The notes below the pieces were generated by a model. That model was not told the DNA's origin. It made no database searches and saw nothing but the letters and a program-made list of their open reading frames with translations. Shown here piece after piece: positions 29,191 to 37,068 of a stretch of 40,677 nt of DNA. Source of the DNA: a virus; IMG/VR virus record IMGVR_UViG_3300006805_000011, positions 1-40,677 of that record, one strand, 5' to 3'. Each line of letters starts with the position of its first letter. The stretch's first letter is position 1. The position numbers and the translations under genes are program-made.

Positions 29191-29475
29191 ATGGCATTCC
29201 TCCCCGTTCAGTCATTACTGGGCACTGCCCTTACTGGTACTTTTCAAACTATCCGGTCTTATACCGGCAGAATCCGACAGATTGTAATAACTAGCGATTG
29301 CAACGCAGCCATAGAGCTATCCTTTGATGGCGGCGTTACTTCTCATGTACGCCTCCCGTCCTCCACGTCAATTGTACTGGACGGCGTAAATATCCAAGAG
29401 GCTATAAAGGTCAAGCATGGCGGTTCGGCTCCCACAAGCGGCCACGTAGCCGTTACTGGCGATTTGATGGATTAA
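29191..29475 (+). CDS. small beta-rich virion-like protein (94 aa)
   Basis: The sequence is dominated by short beta strands with small and polar residues (YTGRIRQIVITSDCNAAIEL, SFDGGVTSHVRLPSSTSIVL), like phage decoration or head-fibre proteins. It lies 12 nt after the previous gene and 3 nt before a fibre-like gene. The role is inferred from composition and neighbours. Confidence 0.62.
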   Translation: MAFLPVQSLLGTALTGTFQTIRSYTGRIRQIVITSDCNAAIELSFDGGVTSHVRLPSSTSIVLDGVNIQEAIKVKHGGSAPTSGHVAVTGDLMD

Positions 29476-29478
29476 TCC

Positions 29479-29958
29479 ATGTCATCGGTCTTTACCTCGC
29501 CATCCGGCGTTTCACTATCAAGCCTTAGTTGGAACGGGACATTAACTTACAACGGTACTGTCCAAATTGGCTCAGGCACCAGCGACGGCTCGGATAATCA
29601 GCGACTCAGGCTTCATGGCGGCGGTGCTCCCGGAGCTACTCGCGGTGCTATGATAAACCTCGCAGGTAACGAACACACCAATACTGGTAAGATGCAGCTC
29701 ATCACTGGCGACGTAGCCGGTGGAGATCTTGAGTGCTATACTCGTGGCATTCTCAGGTGGACTTTTGCTGATGATGGCCGATTAGTGCAGGACGCTACCA
29801 ACGGAGGCCCTATCACCTTCACAAAGGCCAATACGACCCTTAACTTCGCTGGCACTATGGGAACATCCAGCAAGAATCCCGCAGTTGACGCAGCCAATGG
29901 ATTTGTTGAACTTCAGGTTAATGGCGTCACGAAGTACATACCATATTACACAGCATAA
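29479..29958 (+). CDS. fibre/head-fibre-like protein (159 aa)
   Basis: A beta-rich protein with Gly/Ser/Thr/Asn runs. Residues ~85-130 (RWTFADDGRLVQDATNGG, ITFTKANTTL) match by eye a segment of the 37788-38840 protein (VWNLDASGNLNQNATNGG, LVLTKASSAV). The 'W-x-(F/L)-(D/x)-x-x-G-x-L-x-Q-(D/N)-ATNGG' element is common in phage fibres as a short adhesin-type strand repeat. It is probably a virion appendage protein. Confidence 0.65.
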   Translation: MSSVFTSPSGVSLSSLSWNGTLTYNGTVQIGSGTSDGSDNQRLRLHGGGAPGATRGAMINLAGNEHTNTGKMQLITGDVAGGDLECYTRGILRWTFADDGRLVQDATNGGPITFTKANTTLNFAGTMGTSSKNPAVDAANGFVELQVNGVTKYIPYYTA

Positions 29959-29976
29959 ACCAAACATAGGACCAAC

Positions 29977-30246
29977 ATGAAGCCGGACCAGCTTCGATTC
30001 GTTTCCGATGCAGCCAAGGAAGCCCATGACATTCTGGGCGATATCCTACTAGGAGAGACCCCGCTACGCGCATTGCGCGAGGTCCGCCTGTTCCTAGCTA
30101 GACTACACTTTGACGCTCTTAAGTCCATAGAGGAATTCAATGCTCAACATCCTACTGGCTGTAATAGCCGCGATCCTTACATCGGACAGCCAGATTCAAG
30201 TGCGCCCCCAAAACGCGCAGGACGAGCTCCAAGAAAAAAGGCGTGA
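29977..30246 (+). CDS. hypothetical helical protein with basic tail (89 aa)
   Basis: AGGACCA lies 9 nt before the ATG. The N-terminal 60 residues are helical (RFVSDAAKEAHDILGDILLG, LREVRLFLARLHFDALKSIEE). The tail is Pro/Arg/Lys-rich (PPKRAGRAPRKKA). Its last 107 nt overlap the next gene in another frame. It precedes TerL, where a small terminase would be expected, but no helix-turn-helix is evident. Confidence 0.62.
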   Translation: MKPDQLRFVSDAAKEAHDILGDILLGETPLRALREVRLFLARLHFDALKSIEEFNAQHPTGCNSRDPYIGQPDSSAPPKRAGRAPRKKA

Positions 30247-30409
30247 GCTTTTGAGAAAGTGGGATACGTACATTTGGGAACAGCTCCTCAAAGAGCCTCG
30301 CCAGTGTGACATAGAGTTTCACCTCCCCCAATGTCGCAGACATGAACAATTCCTCATTAACACCAGACCAGAGAGTCTTAGAGGCCCTCAAAACATTAGA
30401 ACAAGCTAG
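30140..30409 (+). CDS. small membrane-anchored helical protein overlapping two neighbours (89 aa)
   Basis: ATG 30140 has AGAGGA 6 nt upstream. The N-terminus is hydrophobic (MLNILLAVIAAILTS, a signal-anchor or signal peptide), followed by a charged helix (QDELQEKRRELLRKWD) and two Cys residues (RQCDIEFHLPQCRRHE). It overlaps the previous gene by 107 nt and TerL by 68 nt in other frames. A hydrophobic anchor plus helix and the overlap recall spanin-type genes, but it stands next to terminase and not to the lysis genes, so this is uncertain. Confidence 0.6.
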   Translation: MLNILLAVIAAILTSDSQIQVRPQNAQDELQEKRRELLRKWDTYIWEQLLKEPRQCDIEFHLPQCRRHEQFLINTRPESLRGPQNIRTS

Positions 30410-31943
30410 AAAGTCTGGCGCTGATTACTGGCGATTATACGCGCATCTTTGCCTTAAGGACCTCTGGTTCTTCATCCGCGTAGCACTTGGATGGGACTGG
30501 TTAGACAGCAAGCTCCACGGCGAAATCCTTATTCCTTTCTATGAAGAAAACAAGGGGTGCGATACAGCCGTTTTCATCCCTCGTGGTCATGGTAAGACCC
30601 TCGTAGCAGCAGCTCGCATTATGCGAGAGATGTTAGCTAACCCTAACGTCGCTATCATGTTCGCCTCGGCAACCGAGGACCTAGCCAACTCACTGGGTTC
30701 AATGATTGCCCAGAACCTCATCGGCAACGACAATATCCAGCGAGCCTTCAAGGGTATAGTTCCGACATCGACGCAAGACACCGATAGGTGGGGCAAGGAC
30801 GGTTACGCGCTCCCTAATAGAAAGCCCCGAACTGACGCAACGCTTTTTTGCTCATCTCTCAAGGGTAACGTCACAGGCAAGCATCCAGAGATAATCTTCC
30901 TAGACGATACGGTAGTACGCACCAATAACACTCCCCAAGGATGGGCGATGACCGAATCCTTCCTGCGCGAGTGTATGATGCTGCTCCCCCCACAAGGAGT
31001 TATCCACGTTACTGGGACTAGATGGCACGACGGCGACCCATACGGCAAGATTCTGGCTGGGCGCATTCACGGCAAGCAAGGCCCATTCCGCACGATGGTT
31101 CTTTCATGCTGGGAAGATGACAATCCACTAAAGGCTCCTACATATCCACGCGCCAAGAGGTGGGGCAAGAGTCACTTTACGGGATACAGTAACGAGCAGT
31201 TAGATGCTATGCGTAAGCCAGAGAGCGAAGGTGGGCTGGGTATTTATTTCGATGCGCAGATGCGGAATGACCCGATACCCGTCGAGCGACAGGACCTTAG
31301 AATATCTGATGTTAATACCTTCTCGGACGATGAGGCACCGGAGTTGGGTGAACTTAGGCTATTTGGCCTAGAAACCACAGCAGGCGGTAAGCCGATTTAT
31401 TCGTTATTGCAAGACCAGGCTGACAAGCTCAGGCTATCCATTCCGATACAGCCGATAGAAGTTAAGCGACAGCGCGGCTCTACCAAGCTAGACCGTATTC
31501 GGGCCTCCCTTGAACCCGTTATGCGCGAGGGGCGATTGTTTGTTAAGTCATGGATGCTAGGCGATAGCTCATCTTCGGATGGGCTCGGATACGAGATTCG
31601 CAGGTTCGGTGCGGCCAAGCATGATGATGTAGTAGACGCTCTGCACATGGCTATTGACTACCTAGCTGGTCAGGCAAGGCCGAGCAAAGGCTCCCCCGCA
31701 GATGTCTACATTGCTTGCGACCTGAGCTTCTCAGAAGAAAGGCGCTCTGACTGGACGGTGGCGATGGCGGTAGCTGTTACCGCAGAAGGCAATTTTTATT
31801 TACTAGACTACGATAGGTTTCAGACTAGCTCAGCCTCCGGGCTCGTCGGTCGTTTAATCGAGTTTTTTCAAAAGTGGAATCGAGTGGGCAAGAACCGGCG
31901 TAATGCTGCCAAATCCTACTCTATCGCGCTTAGTTATAAATAG
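30342..31943 (+). CDS. terL: terminase large subunit with permuted nuclease motifs
   Basis: A 533-residue packaging motor. ATPase: Walker A RGHGKT (residues 81-86), Walker B IIFLDD (184-189) and motif VTGTRWHDGDPYG (223-235). The nuclease (RNase H-like) motifs appear in unusual order: FGLETTAGG with the Glu (E344), STKLDRI (380-386), then HDDVVDAL (427-434), which normally closes the domain. After a linker (GQARPSKGSPA) comes DVYIACDLSFSEERRSDWT (454-472), with the Asp-bearing first strand, and YLLDYDRFQ (486-494), which normally open it. The domain therefore looks circularly permuted, with all catalytic acids kept. The total length is normal. It starts 68 nt inside the preceding gene. Confident that it is TerL; the permutation is read directly from motif order. 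Confidence 0.9.
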   Translation: MNNSSLTPDQRVLEALKTLEQARKSGADYWRLYAHLCLKDLWFFIRVALGWDWLDSKLHGEILIPFYEENKGCDTAVFIPRGHGKTLVAAARIMREMLANPNVAIMFASATEDLANSLGSMIAQNLIGNDNIQRAFKGIVPTSTQDTDRWGKDGYALPNRKPRTDATLFCSSLKGNVTGKHPEIIFLDDTVVRTNNTPQGWAMTESFLRECMMLLPPQGVIHVTGTRWHDGDPYGKILAGRIHGKQGPFRTMVLSCWEDDNPLKAPTYPRAKRWGKSHFTGYSNEQLDAMRKPESEGGLGIYFDAQMRNDPIPVERQDLRISDVNTFSDDEAPELGELRLFGLETTAGGKPIYSLLQDQADKLRLSIPIQPIEVKRQRGSTKLDRIRASLEPVMREGRLFVKSWMLGDSSSSDGLGYEIRRFGAAKHDDVVDALHMAIDYLAGQARPSKGSPADVYIACDLSFSEERRSDWTVAMAVAVTAEGNFYLLDYDRFQTSSASGLVGRLIEFFQKWNRVGKNRRNAAKSYSIALSYK

Positions 31944-31950
31944 GAGAATC

Positions 31951-32124
31951 ATGAAAAGAGAACCAATCAATAGCAAGAAGATGCCGGTGCCCTCTAAGCC
32001 GGAGAGTAAGAGAATTACCTACGACGGCTTACAGAGACAGAAGGGCGGCTCTGATGCATCGCACAACCTCCCTGCTCAGAATCCGACAATTGTTAAGGGC
32101 CCCAACAAGTCCGGTAACTGCTAA
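31951..32124 (+). CDS. small basic protein between TerL and portal (57 aa)
   Basis: The true start is ATG 31951 (MKREPINSKKMPVPSK), with TAGGAG 5 nt upstream; the longer frame through the end of TerL is a shadow. It is Lys/Pro/Ser/Asn-rich and likely disordered, ending GPNKSGNC. No family was recognised. Small basic proteins in this location are common in phages and may be packaged or assist assembly. Confidence 0.65.
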   Translation: MKREPINSKKMPVPSKPESKRITYDGLQRQKGGSDASHNLPAQNPTIVKGPNKSGNC

Positions 32125-32138
32125 GGACTAAGCAAACA

Positions 32139-34220
32139 ATGGCCCAGGCTTCTCGCAAGGACGATATTGATGCACGCAAGGTGGCGTGTATTGATAAATT
32201 CATCGATAACTGCGAGAAGTCCTCTACCGTCGTCGTTAAACGGTGGCAGCAGAATTACGACATGTTCGTAAGCGGTAGCCGCTTTGAAGGGAAGAAAGGC
32301 TGGCAATCGCAATTCTCGATTAACAAATTCGCGAACGTCATTCGGTCAGCTCACGGGGAATTGATTAACACAATAGTTAATAACCCCGACTGGATGGACA
32401 TCGTAGAGCGGACGCCTAACAATACCAGGGCAGCTCTGCTTAAGCGACCCATCAAGAAGATAGTTGAATACTACCTAGATAGAGCCAACTTTCGCCGTCA
32501 CGCATCGACCTTCATCCTTAACTCCCTCATCTCGATGGGCAGCTTGTATGTAGGATGGAAGGAAATGCTCATTCAGAATCCTGAGTATGTAGCTGCCAAG
32601 ACGCGCAAGTTACGTCAAGAGGAGATGAGGCGACTAGCTAAGGTGGTAGCTAACCCCAGCGTAGAGTCCGAGCACAACGCAAGCGCGATTACAGCTAACA
32701 TCGAACAAGCCATAGACGATACGGTTGCGATGCTCCAAGGAGAGGAGTCGGCTCCAAAGGAGGATATCCCAGAATATCTCCAATATGGCTGCATTGAATT
32801 TCGAGACTTAAATCACGAGAATATCTTCTGGGAAACTAACGTCGCCTACATGGAAGACTCGGCAGCCAAGGCATGGCGCGAGTTAGTGACGGAATCAGAT
32901 TTAAAGCTCTGGGCTAAGCAGGGATACATCAGCAAGTCTAAGATTAAAGACTTACCGGAGCGTAAGCGTAGAGATAAGGAGGTCTCTTCAAGGTTGCGCA
33001 ACACTAATATCATGCGCACCCCCAACTCACCGAGGGACGACCTTGTAGAGCTAACCTACTACTTTGGCCCTCTTATTATAGATGGGGAGATTAAGAAGGA
33101 TGCTTGGTTCTGCTTAGTCGCCAACGGCTCCCGCATTATCAAAGAAGGCGATTATCCTTACTGGGAACCTCCGGGACATAAAACTCCGGTGGTTAATATG
33201 GCAGTAAGGCAAATCCCTTACCGCGCTACCGGAGCAGGCATCGGTGATAACGTCTACGACATCCAGCGCCAAATGGATAGCAATTGGCACTTAGTTAATG
33301 ATACGTTCCGGTTTGGTATTGCTGGAATAAACGTTGTCAACGTTCAGAAGTTAGTTGATAAGGGCCAGCTAGACGAAGGAATTGAACCCGGAAAAATCAT
33401 TGAAGCCAGGGACAATCCCAAGGCCGTATTTGAGCGTATCAGCCTCACTGACAACCTTGAGAATCAAGTGCATCCCATGCAGACTATCCTACAGTCTGCT
33501 ATCGAAGAAGGTGCCGGTATCAACGACCTCATGTCCGGCGGTAACAACCTACGCTCTCGCACAACCGCAGCCGAGACTAATGCCAGGATGCAGGGCTCTC
33601 TGCGCAATGTAAACACAATCGCTCTTGACCTAGAGCAGAATTTCCTTATCCCAGTCCTAGAGAAGGTGCTCGCTAGGGTGCTTCAATTTGGCCTTGAGGA
33701 TATTCAGCGCAATCCTGACCTAATAGCGCTCTTGGATGAAGCTGAGCTATATGAATTAACCCAGCTCTCCGAGGAAGATAAGATTTCCATCGTTAATCAC
33801 TTCTTTAAATTCAAGATTAACGGATTTAGCGCACGTCAAACCGAAGAGTCTGACCTCATGCGCATGAATGAGCTATTGCAGATAGCGAACTCAGGCGGCC
33901 CCCTCTCTCAACTCATAGACCTTAGAACGCTTCTTAAGCACTGGATGAAGCTAATGAAGCTCGACAAGGATGACGCGCTTATACTCAAAGACGCACCACA
34001 GGCGCAGATAGAAGCAGAGAACGCCGTACTAATGGGTAACCACATTGTTTATCCAGACCCGAACGACAACGATGAGCTTCACTTACAGCTTCAAGGGCCG
34101 TTAGCGCAATCTCCTTACGCTACCCCGGCCCTACAGCAGCACGTCGCCATGCACCAGCAGCAGATGCAGCAAAAACAAATGCAACAGCAAGGCGGTCAAG
34201 GAGAGCCGCCTATTCAGTAA
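32139..34220 (+). CDS. portal protein (podovirus type, 693 aa)
   Basis: The length, and the place after TerL and before the scaffold and coat genes, fit a large portal of the P22/podovirus class. The N-terminus has the typical helical stem-forming opening (WQQNYDMFVSGSRFEGKKGW). The middle has FILNSLISMGSLYVGWKE and IEFRDLNHENIFWE, features of the clip/wing region. The C-terminal ~100 residues are helical and end in a Gln-rich low-complexity tail (HQQQMQQKQMQQQGGQ) like the extended barrel ends of large portals. Twelve copies would form the DNA channel and dock TerL. The start ATG lies 14 nt after the previous stop. Confidence 0.82.
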   Translation: MAQASRKDDIDARKVACIDKFIDNCEKSSTVVVKRWQQNYDMFVSGSRFEGKKGWQSQFSINKFANVIRSAHGELINTIVNNPDWMDIVERTPNNTRAALLKRPIKKIVEYYLDRANFRRHASTFILNSLISMGSLYVGWKEMLIQNPEYVAAKTRKLRQEEMRRLAKVVANPSVESEHNASAITANIEQAIDDTVAMLQGEESAPKEDIPEYLQYGCIEFRDLNHENIFWETNVAYMEDSAAKAWRELVTESDLKLWAKQGYISKSKIKDLPERKRRDKEVSSRLRNTNIMRTPNSPRDDLVELTYYFGPLIIDGEIKKDAWFCLVANGSRIIKEGDYPYWEPPGHKTPVVNMAVRQIPYRATGAGIGDNVYDIQRQMDSNWHLVNDTFRFGIAGINVVNVQKLVDKGQLDEGIEPGKIIEARDNPKAVFERISLTDNLENQVHPMQTILQSAIEEGAGINDLMSGGNNLRSRTTAAETNARMQGSLRNVNTIALDLEQNFLIPVLEKVLARVLQFGLEDIQRNPDLIALLDEAELYELTQLSEEDKISIVNHFFKFKINGFSARQTEESDLMRMNELLQIANSGGPLSQLIDLRTLLKHWMKLMKLDKDDALILKDAPQAQIEAENAVLMGNHIVYPDPNDNDELHLQLQGPLAQSPYATPALQQHVAMHQQQMQQKQMQQQGGQGEPPIQ

Positions 34221-34226
34221 TAGACC

Positions 34227-34685
34227 ATGCCGCAGCCTCTTGTAGTTTTTAAAGCATACGCCACAAATACGCTTTTTTATACCATCCGCGTATGGCGCAC
34301 CCGCAAGGAGCTACGAGACCACTGCCACTGGGTGAGGCTCTGTAGGCGCACAATAGGCCTATGCTCTACCCATGTAATCACCAATTACGCAAAAGGCAAA
34401 CCCAAAAAATCCCCGGATTGTGGCGAGATTAATGTTTGCCTACCAGTCACAGCCGAGCTGATAGCGCATGAGCTACAACATGCAATCTTAGGGTTAGCGC
34501 GTAGGCGTAGATGGAAGCTAGACGCAGAAACTACCGAGACTCTAGTTCCGCAAGATTCCGGCGAAGAAAGAACAGCCGAGGCTTACGGAAGAATTTTCGC
34601 AGATACGACCAACAAACTACATAGGCTTGGAATATGGCCGACTTTAGACCGAAGACTTCAAAAGAACTCGAAGAAGAAAGGGTAA
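34227..34685 (+). CDS. putative zincin-like metalloprotein (152 aa)
   Basis: The central motif TAELIAHELQHAILGL contains HExxH in a helix, and a second helix, GEERTAEAYGRIF, carries acidic residues in the place of a gluzincin third ligand. The N-terminal ~60 residues are strand-rich and basic (YTIRVWRTRKELRDHCHW), and the C-terminus is basic (RRLQKNSKKKG). It could be a capsid-maturation-like protease or a metal-binding scaffold. No substrate can be inferred. It sits between portal and scaffold, where some phages encode a prohead protease. It overlaps the next gene by 52 nt. Confidence 0.6.
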   Translation: MPQPLVVFKAYATNTLFYTIRVWRTRKELRDHCHWVRLCRRTIGLCSTHVITNYAKGKPKKSPDCGEINVCLPVTAELIAHELQHAILGLARRRRWKLDAETTETLVPQDSGEERTAEAYGRIFADTTNKLHRLGIWPTLDRRLQKNSKKKG

Positions 34686-34924
34686 TTGCCCTTCTCGATA
34701 ACCGCGCATTCTTAGATACAGTCAAATCTTGGATCGATAGCGACATCGATGCCGCTACAGTCGAGATGGCTAGTGAGGATGATCCGATTAAAAACGCCAA
34801 GGCTAGAGGCAAATATCTTGCTCTTACAGCCATTACGGCGAGGCTTGAGGCGGTGGCTAAACGCAGCGCAAGGCGCTCGCAGGCAGCAGAAATTTTTGAC
34901 CTAAATAAAGGACCAAGACCATGA
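34634..34924 (+). CDS. hypothetical helical protein between portal and scaffold (96 aa)
   Basis: Begins MADFRPKTSKELEEERVIA at ATG 34634, inside the previous gene, with a weak SD (TTGGA). It is helical throughout (WIDSDIDAATVEMASEDD, ITARLEAVAKRSARR). It ends four bases into the scaffold gene (ATGA). No family was recognised; it is probably a head-assembly accessory. Confidence 0.65.
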   Translation: MADFRPKTSKELEEERVIALLDNRAFLDTVKSWIDSDIDAATVEMASEDDPIKNAKARGKYLALTAITARLEAVAKRSARRSQAAEIFDLNKGPRP

Positions 34925-35583
34925 GTGAGACAGTCAATACAGAAGCAGCGCCAGTAGAAAAACCGGCAGAGAAGCAGGAGCCCCCTACCCCGGTTGCGAT
35001 AGATGTCGAGAAGATACAGCGCGAAGCGGCCAAGGCGGCTAGGGATGAAGTAGCCAAGGACGCCGAGAAGATGATCAACGAGCGCCTATCGGCGGCGGCT
35101 CGCTTACTATCTGGCGAACCCGAGAAGAAGAAGCACGACCCCCTACTTGAGCGCATAGTTGCCGAACCAGCAGCGCTACTCTCGGATATCAAAGAACTCA
35201 CCAAGGAAGAGCTTAGGCGCGAAATGAGAGAGCAGGAATCTCTCAAGCAATCAGCGCAGCAGATATCGCAAGAATACCTCAGCAAGTATCCAGGGCTAGA
35301 GGAGCATCCTGATTATGTTGATGCTCTTGTTCGCACAGAACTAAGAACCGAAAAAGACTTTAATAAAGCAGCTCGTAAGGCATTTGACGTTGCCGTCAGG
35401 AAGCTAAACCTAAAGTCAGTCGATGAGGCGGCGGCAAAGCGAGGAAGACTAGACGCCATTATTCCCGGAAGATCCTCTGGGGTGGCATTTGGAGTTAGTA
35501 ATCAAAAATCTCAGCGCACTAGCGCCGAGGATTATATCAAACAAGCTCGCGAGAAATTTGCAAGCTTTAAACGTAAAGGATAA
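34921..35583 (+). CDS. capsid scaffolding protein
   Basis: This 220-residue protein is highly charged and helical, as scaffolds are: an acidic, Pro-rich N-terminus, long Glu/Lys/Ala helices (EKIQREAAKAARDEVAKD, REMREQESLKQSAQQISQ) and a basic C-terminus (DYIKQAREKFASFKRKG), which is the usual coat-binding end. It immediately precedes the coat gene by 6 nt, with AGGACCA and an ATGA overlap at its start. The family is inferred from composition and context. Confidence 0.78.
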   Translation: MSETVNTEAAPVEKPAEKQEPPTPVAIDVEKIQREAAKAARDEVAKDAEKMINERLSAAARLLSGEPEKKKHDPLLERIVAEPAALLSDIKELTKEELRREMREQESLKQSAQQISQEYLSKYPGLEEHPDYVDALVRTELRTEKDFNKAARKAFDVAVRKLNLKSVDEAAAKRGRLDAIIPGRSSGVAFGVSNQKSQRTSAEDYIKQAREKFASFKRKG

Positions 35584-35589
35584 TTAATC

Positions 35590-36558
35590 ATGCAAACTTG
35601 GGGAGATTTTGACGGAATTATCAACGTCAATGAACTAAGCGAATTTGTGCGACATGCCGCGCAGGACTTGCAAGGATTCGCGCAGCTTTGTAACCCGCCT
35701 ACTGGCAAGGCTCTTGGGCTAGGCAAGGGTGATACCGTTCAGTACATATATTACGCTGATATTGGTATCGCAGGTGGCGAGCTAGACGAGAACGAGGAGG
35801 TTCCGCAGTCTACGCTTACTCCTATTAGCGCAACTTACCAAATCAAGGAGTTTGGAAATTCTCTGCGATGGACGAAGAAGCTAGAAGACCTTTCTCGCCT
35901 CTCCGTCGAAGACGACTTCACCGTTGCTCTTGTTAATGACATGAAGAAGCTGGAGAACAGCCAAGCCTATACACAATTCAAGGCTACTGACTGGATAGCT
36001 TCTTTTAATAGCTCAGCCGATGCATTTGTAACTAACGGCACTACCATTACCGCATGTAACGAAGGACTCACATTCGCTAATCTGCGCTACTTAGTGCGCA
36101 ACGCCGAAAAGAGACTCATTCCGTACTTCGATGGCGAAAGCTATGTTGTTGTAACTGGCGTAGACAGCCTGGACGCTCTTGTATACGAGCAGCCCGGAGC
36201 TGGTGCAACTGGTGCTAACGTAGCCAGTGTGTTCGAGGCTCTTAAGAGAGATTCTGGTATGGCGGCCCTTAACGGCGAATGTGGCCGTGTGGCTAGATGC
36301 CGACTTGTCAAGGATACCCATAAGGTAGCTAAGATGGGCGGATCATCTTCCGGCGAAGGTGCTAACCTGGACGAAACATTCTTAATTGGTGCCGATGCTG
36401 TGCAGAAAGATGTTGCTGAACCATGGTACCTGAGCATTGAAGACAGGGACCATAAGCGCAATATCTCGGTGGCCTACTTGGGGCTTATGATCTGGAATAA
36501 GATCCTTGATCAAACCACGCACTCCAAGGAGCACATCATAAGAGTAGCGTCTGCCTAA
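35590..36558 (+). CDS. major capsid protein, N4 gp56/P22-coat type
   Basis: This 322-residue protein fits the 'N4-gp56 family' coat pattern: KGDTVQYIYYADIGIAGGEL near residue 50 (the 'K-G-x-T-V ... R/Y ... E-x-L-x-E-x-x' opening), then ATYQIKEFGNSLRWTKKLEDL near residues 85-105, then EDRDHKRNISVAYLGLMIWN close to the end. It would assemble on the upstream scaffold into the head shell. The hairpin just after its stop, and the decoration-like gene downstream, are typical of a highly expressed coat gene. Confidence 0.85.
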   Translation: MQTWGDFDGIINVNELSEFVRHAAQDLQGFAQLCNPPTGKALGLGKGDTVQYIYYADIGIAGGELDENEEVPQSTLTPISATYQIKEFGNSLRWTKKLEDLSRLSVEDDFTVALVNDMKKLENSQAYTQFKATDWIASFNSSADAFVTNGTTITACNEGLTFANLRYLVRNAEKRLIPYFDGESYVVVTGVDSLDALVYEQPGAGATGANVASVFEALKRDSGMAALNGECGRVARCRLVKDTHKVAKMGGSSSGEGANLDETFLIGADAVQKDVAEPWYLSIEDRDHKRNISVAYLGLMIWNKILDQTTHSKEHIIRVASA

Positions 36559-36580
36559 ACATCAAGTTATTATATAGTGG

Positions 36581-36596
36581 CGGGGCGTAGGCCCCG
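36581..36596 (+). repeat. GC hairpin after the coat gene
   Basis: CGGGGC (36581-36586), a GTAG loop and GCCCCG (36591-36596) form a perfect 6-bp stem without a T-run. It probably stabilises or processes the coat mRNA rather than terminating transcription. Confidence 0.6.
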
Positions 36597-36616
36597 TCAA
36601 TTATGGAGATTTTGCT

Positions 36617-36997
36617 ATGAGTGGATACGCATATAACAGACGCCAGCTCTTCGTTAGAGTTGGTAACGACGCCAATGATAAGGACATCGGTCACTTTATT
36701 GTCCCGGCTCGCCGAGTTGTTGAGCTTTTTGGTATGAAGGCAGTTGTTGGAACAGCCCCGAATACCGGCAATGCCGTGAAGGTTGAGGTTGTAAATTCAG
36801 CGAACGTAAACGTCTGCGACGTTGCCGTTTCGCCAATTGGATCTACTAATCTGATTAACAGCGGCGACACCTTCCCAATTACGCTCACCAACAACACAGA
36901 CAGCGATATTCTGTATAAGTTCCGCATGGACGGCGCGGGTGATTCCAATACCAACGCCACCGTGATCCTAGATGCCAGCTTTCCTGGTAAGCTGTAA
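36617..36997 (+). CDS. head decoration/stabilisation protein candidate (126 aa)
   Basis: GGAG lies 8 nt before ATG 36617. The protein is strongly beta-rich with Asn/Thr/Val alternation (AVKVEVVNSANVNVCDVAVS, FPITLTNNTDSDILYKFRMD), the composition of small capsid decoration proteins. It directly follows the coat gene and is followed by a strong terminator, so coat and decoration may form a highly transcribed unit. Confidence 0.68.
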   Translation: MSGYAYNRRQLFVRVGNDANDKDIGHFIVPARRVVELFGMKAVVGTAPNTGNAVKVEVVNSANVNVCDVAVSPIGSTNLINSGDTFPITLTNNTDSDILYKFRMDGAGDSNTNATVILDASFPGKL

Positions 36998-37014
36998 TTA
37001 GATCTCGCTCCTCC

Positions 37015-37057
37015 TCCGGGCTTCGGGTGCTATCAGAGGCCCCGGCCCGGATTTTTT
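37015..37057 (+). terminator. Rho-independent terminator after the coat/decoration genes
   Basis: TCCGGGC (37015-37021) pairs with GCCCGGA (37045-37051) and is followed by TTTTTT (37052-37057). The interior can pair partly (CGGG/CCCCG). It lies in the only sizeable gap inside the structural block, so it may lower expression of the downstream tail genes relative to capsid. Confidence 0.8.
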
Positions 37058-37068
37058 ATTAGTAGCCC

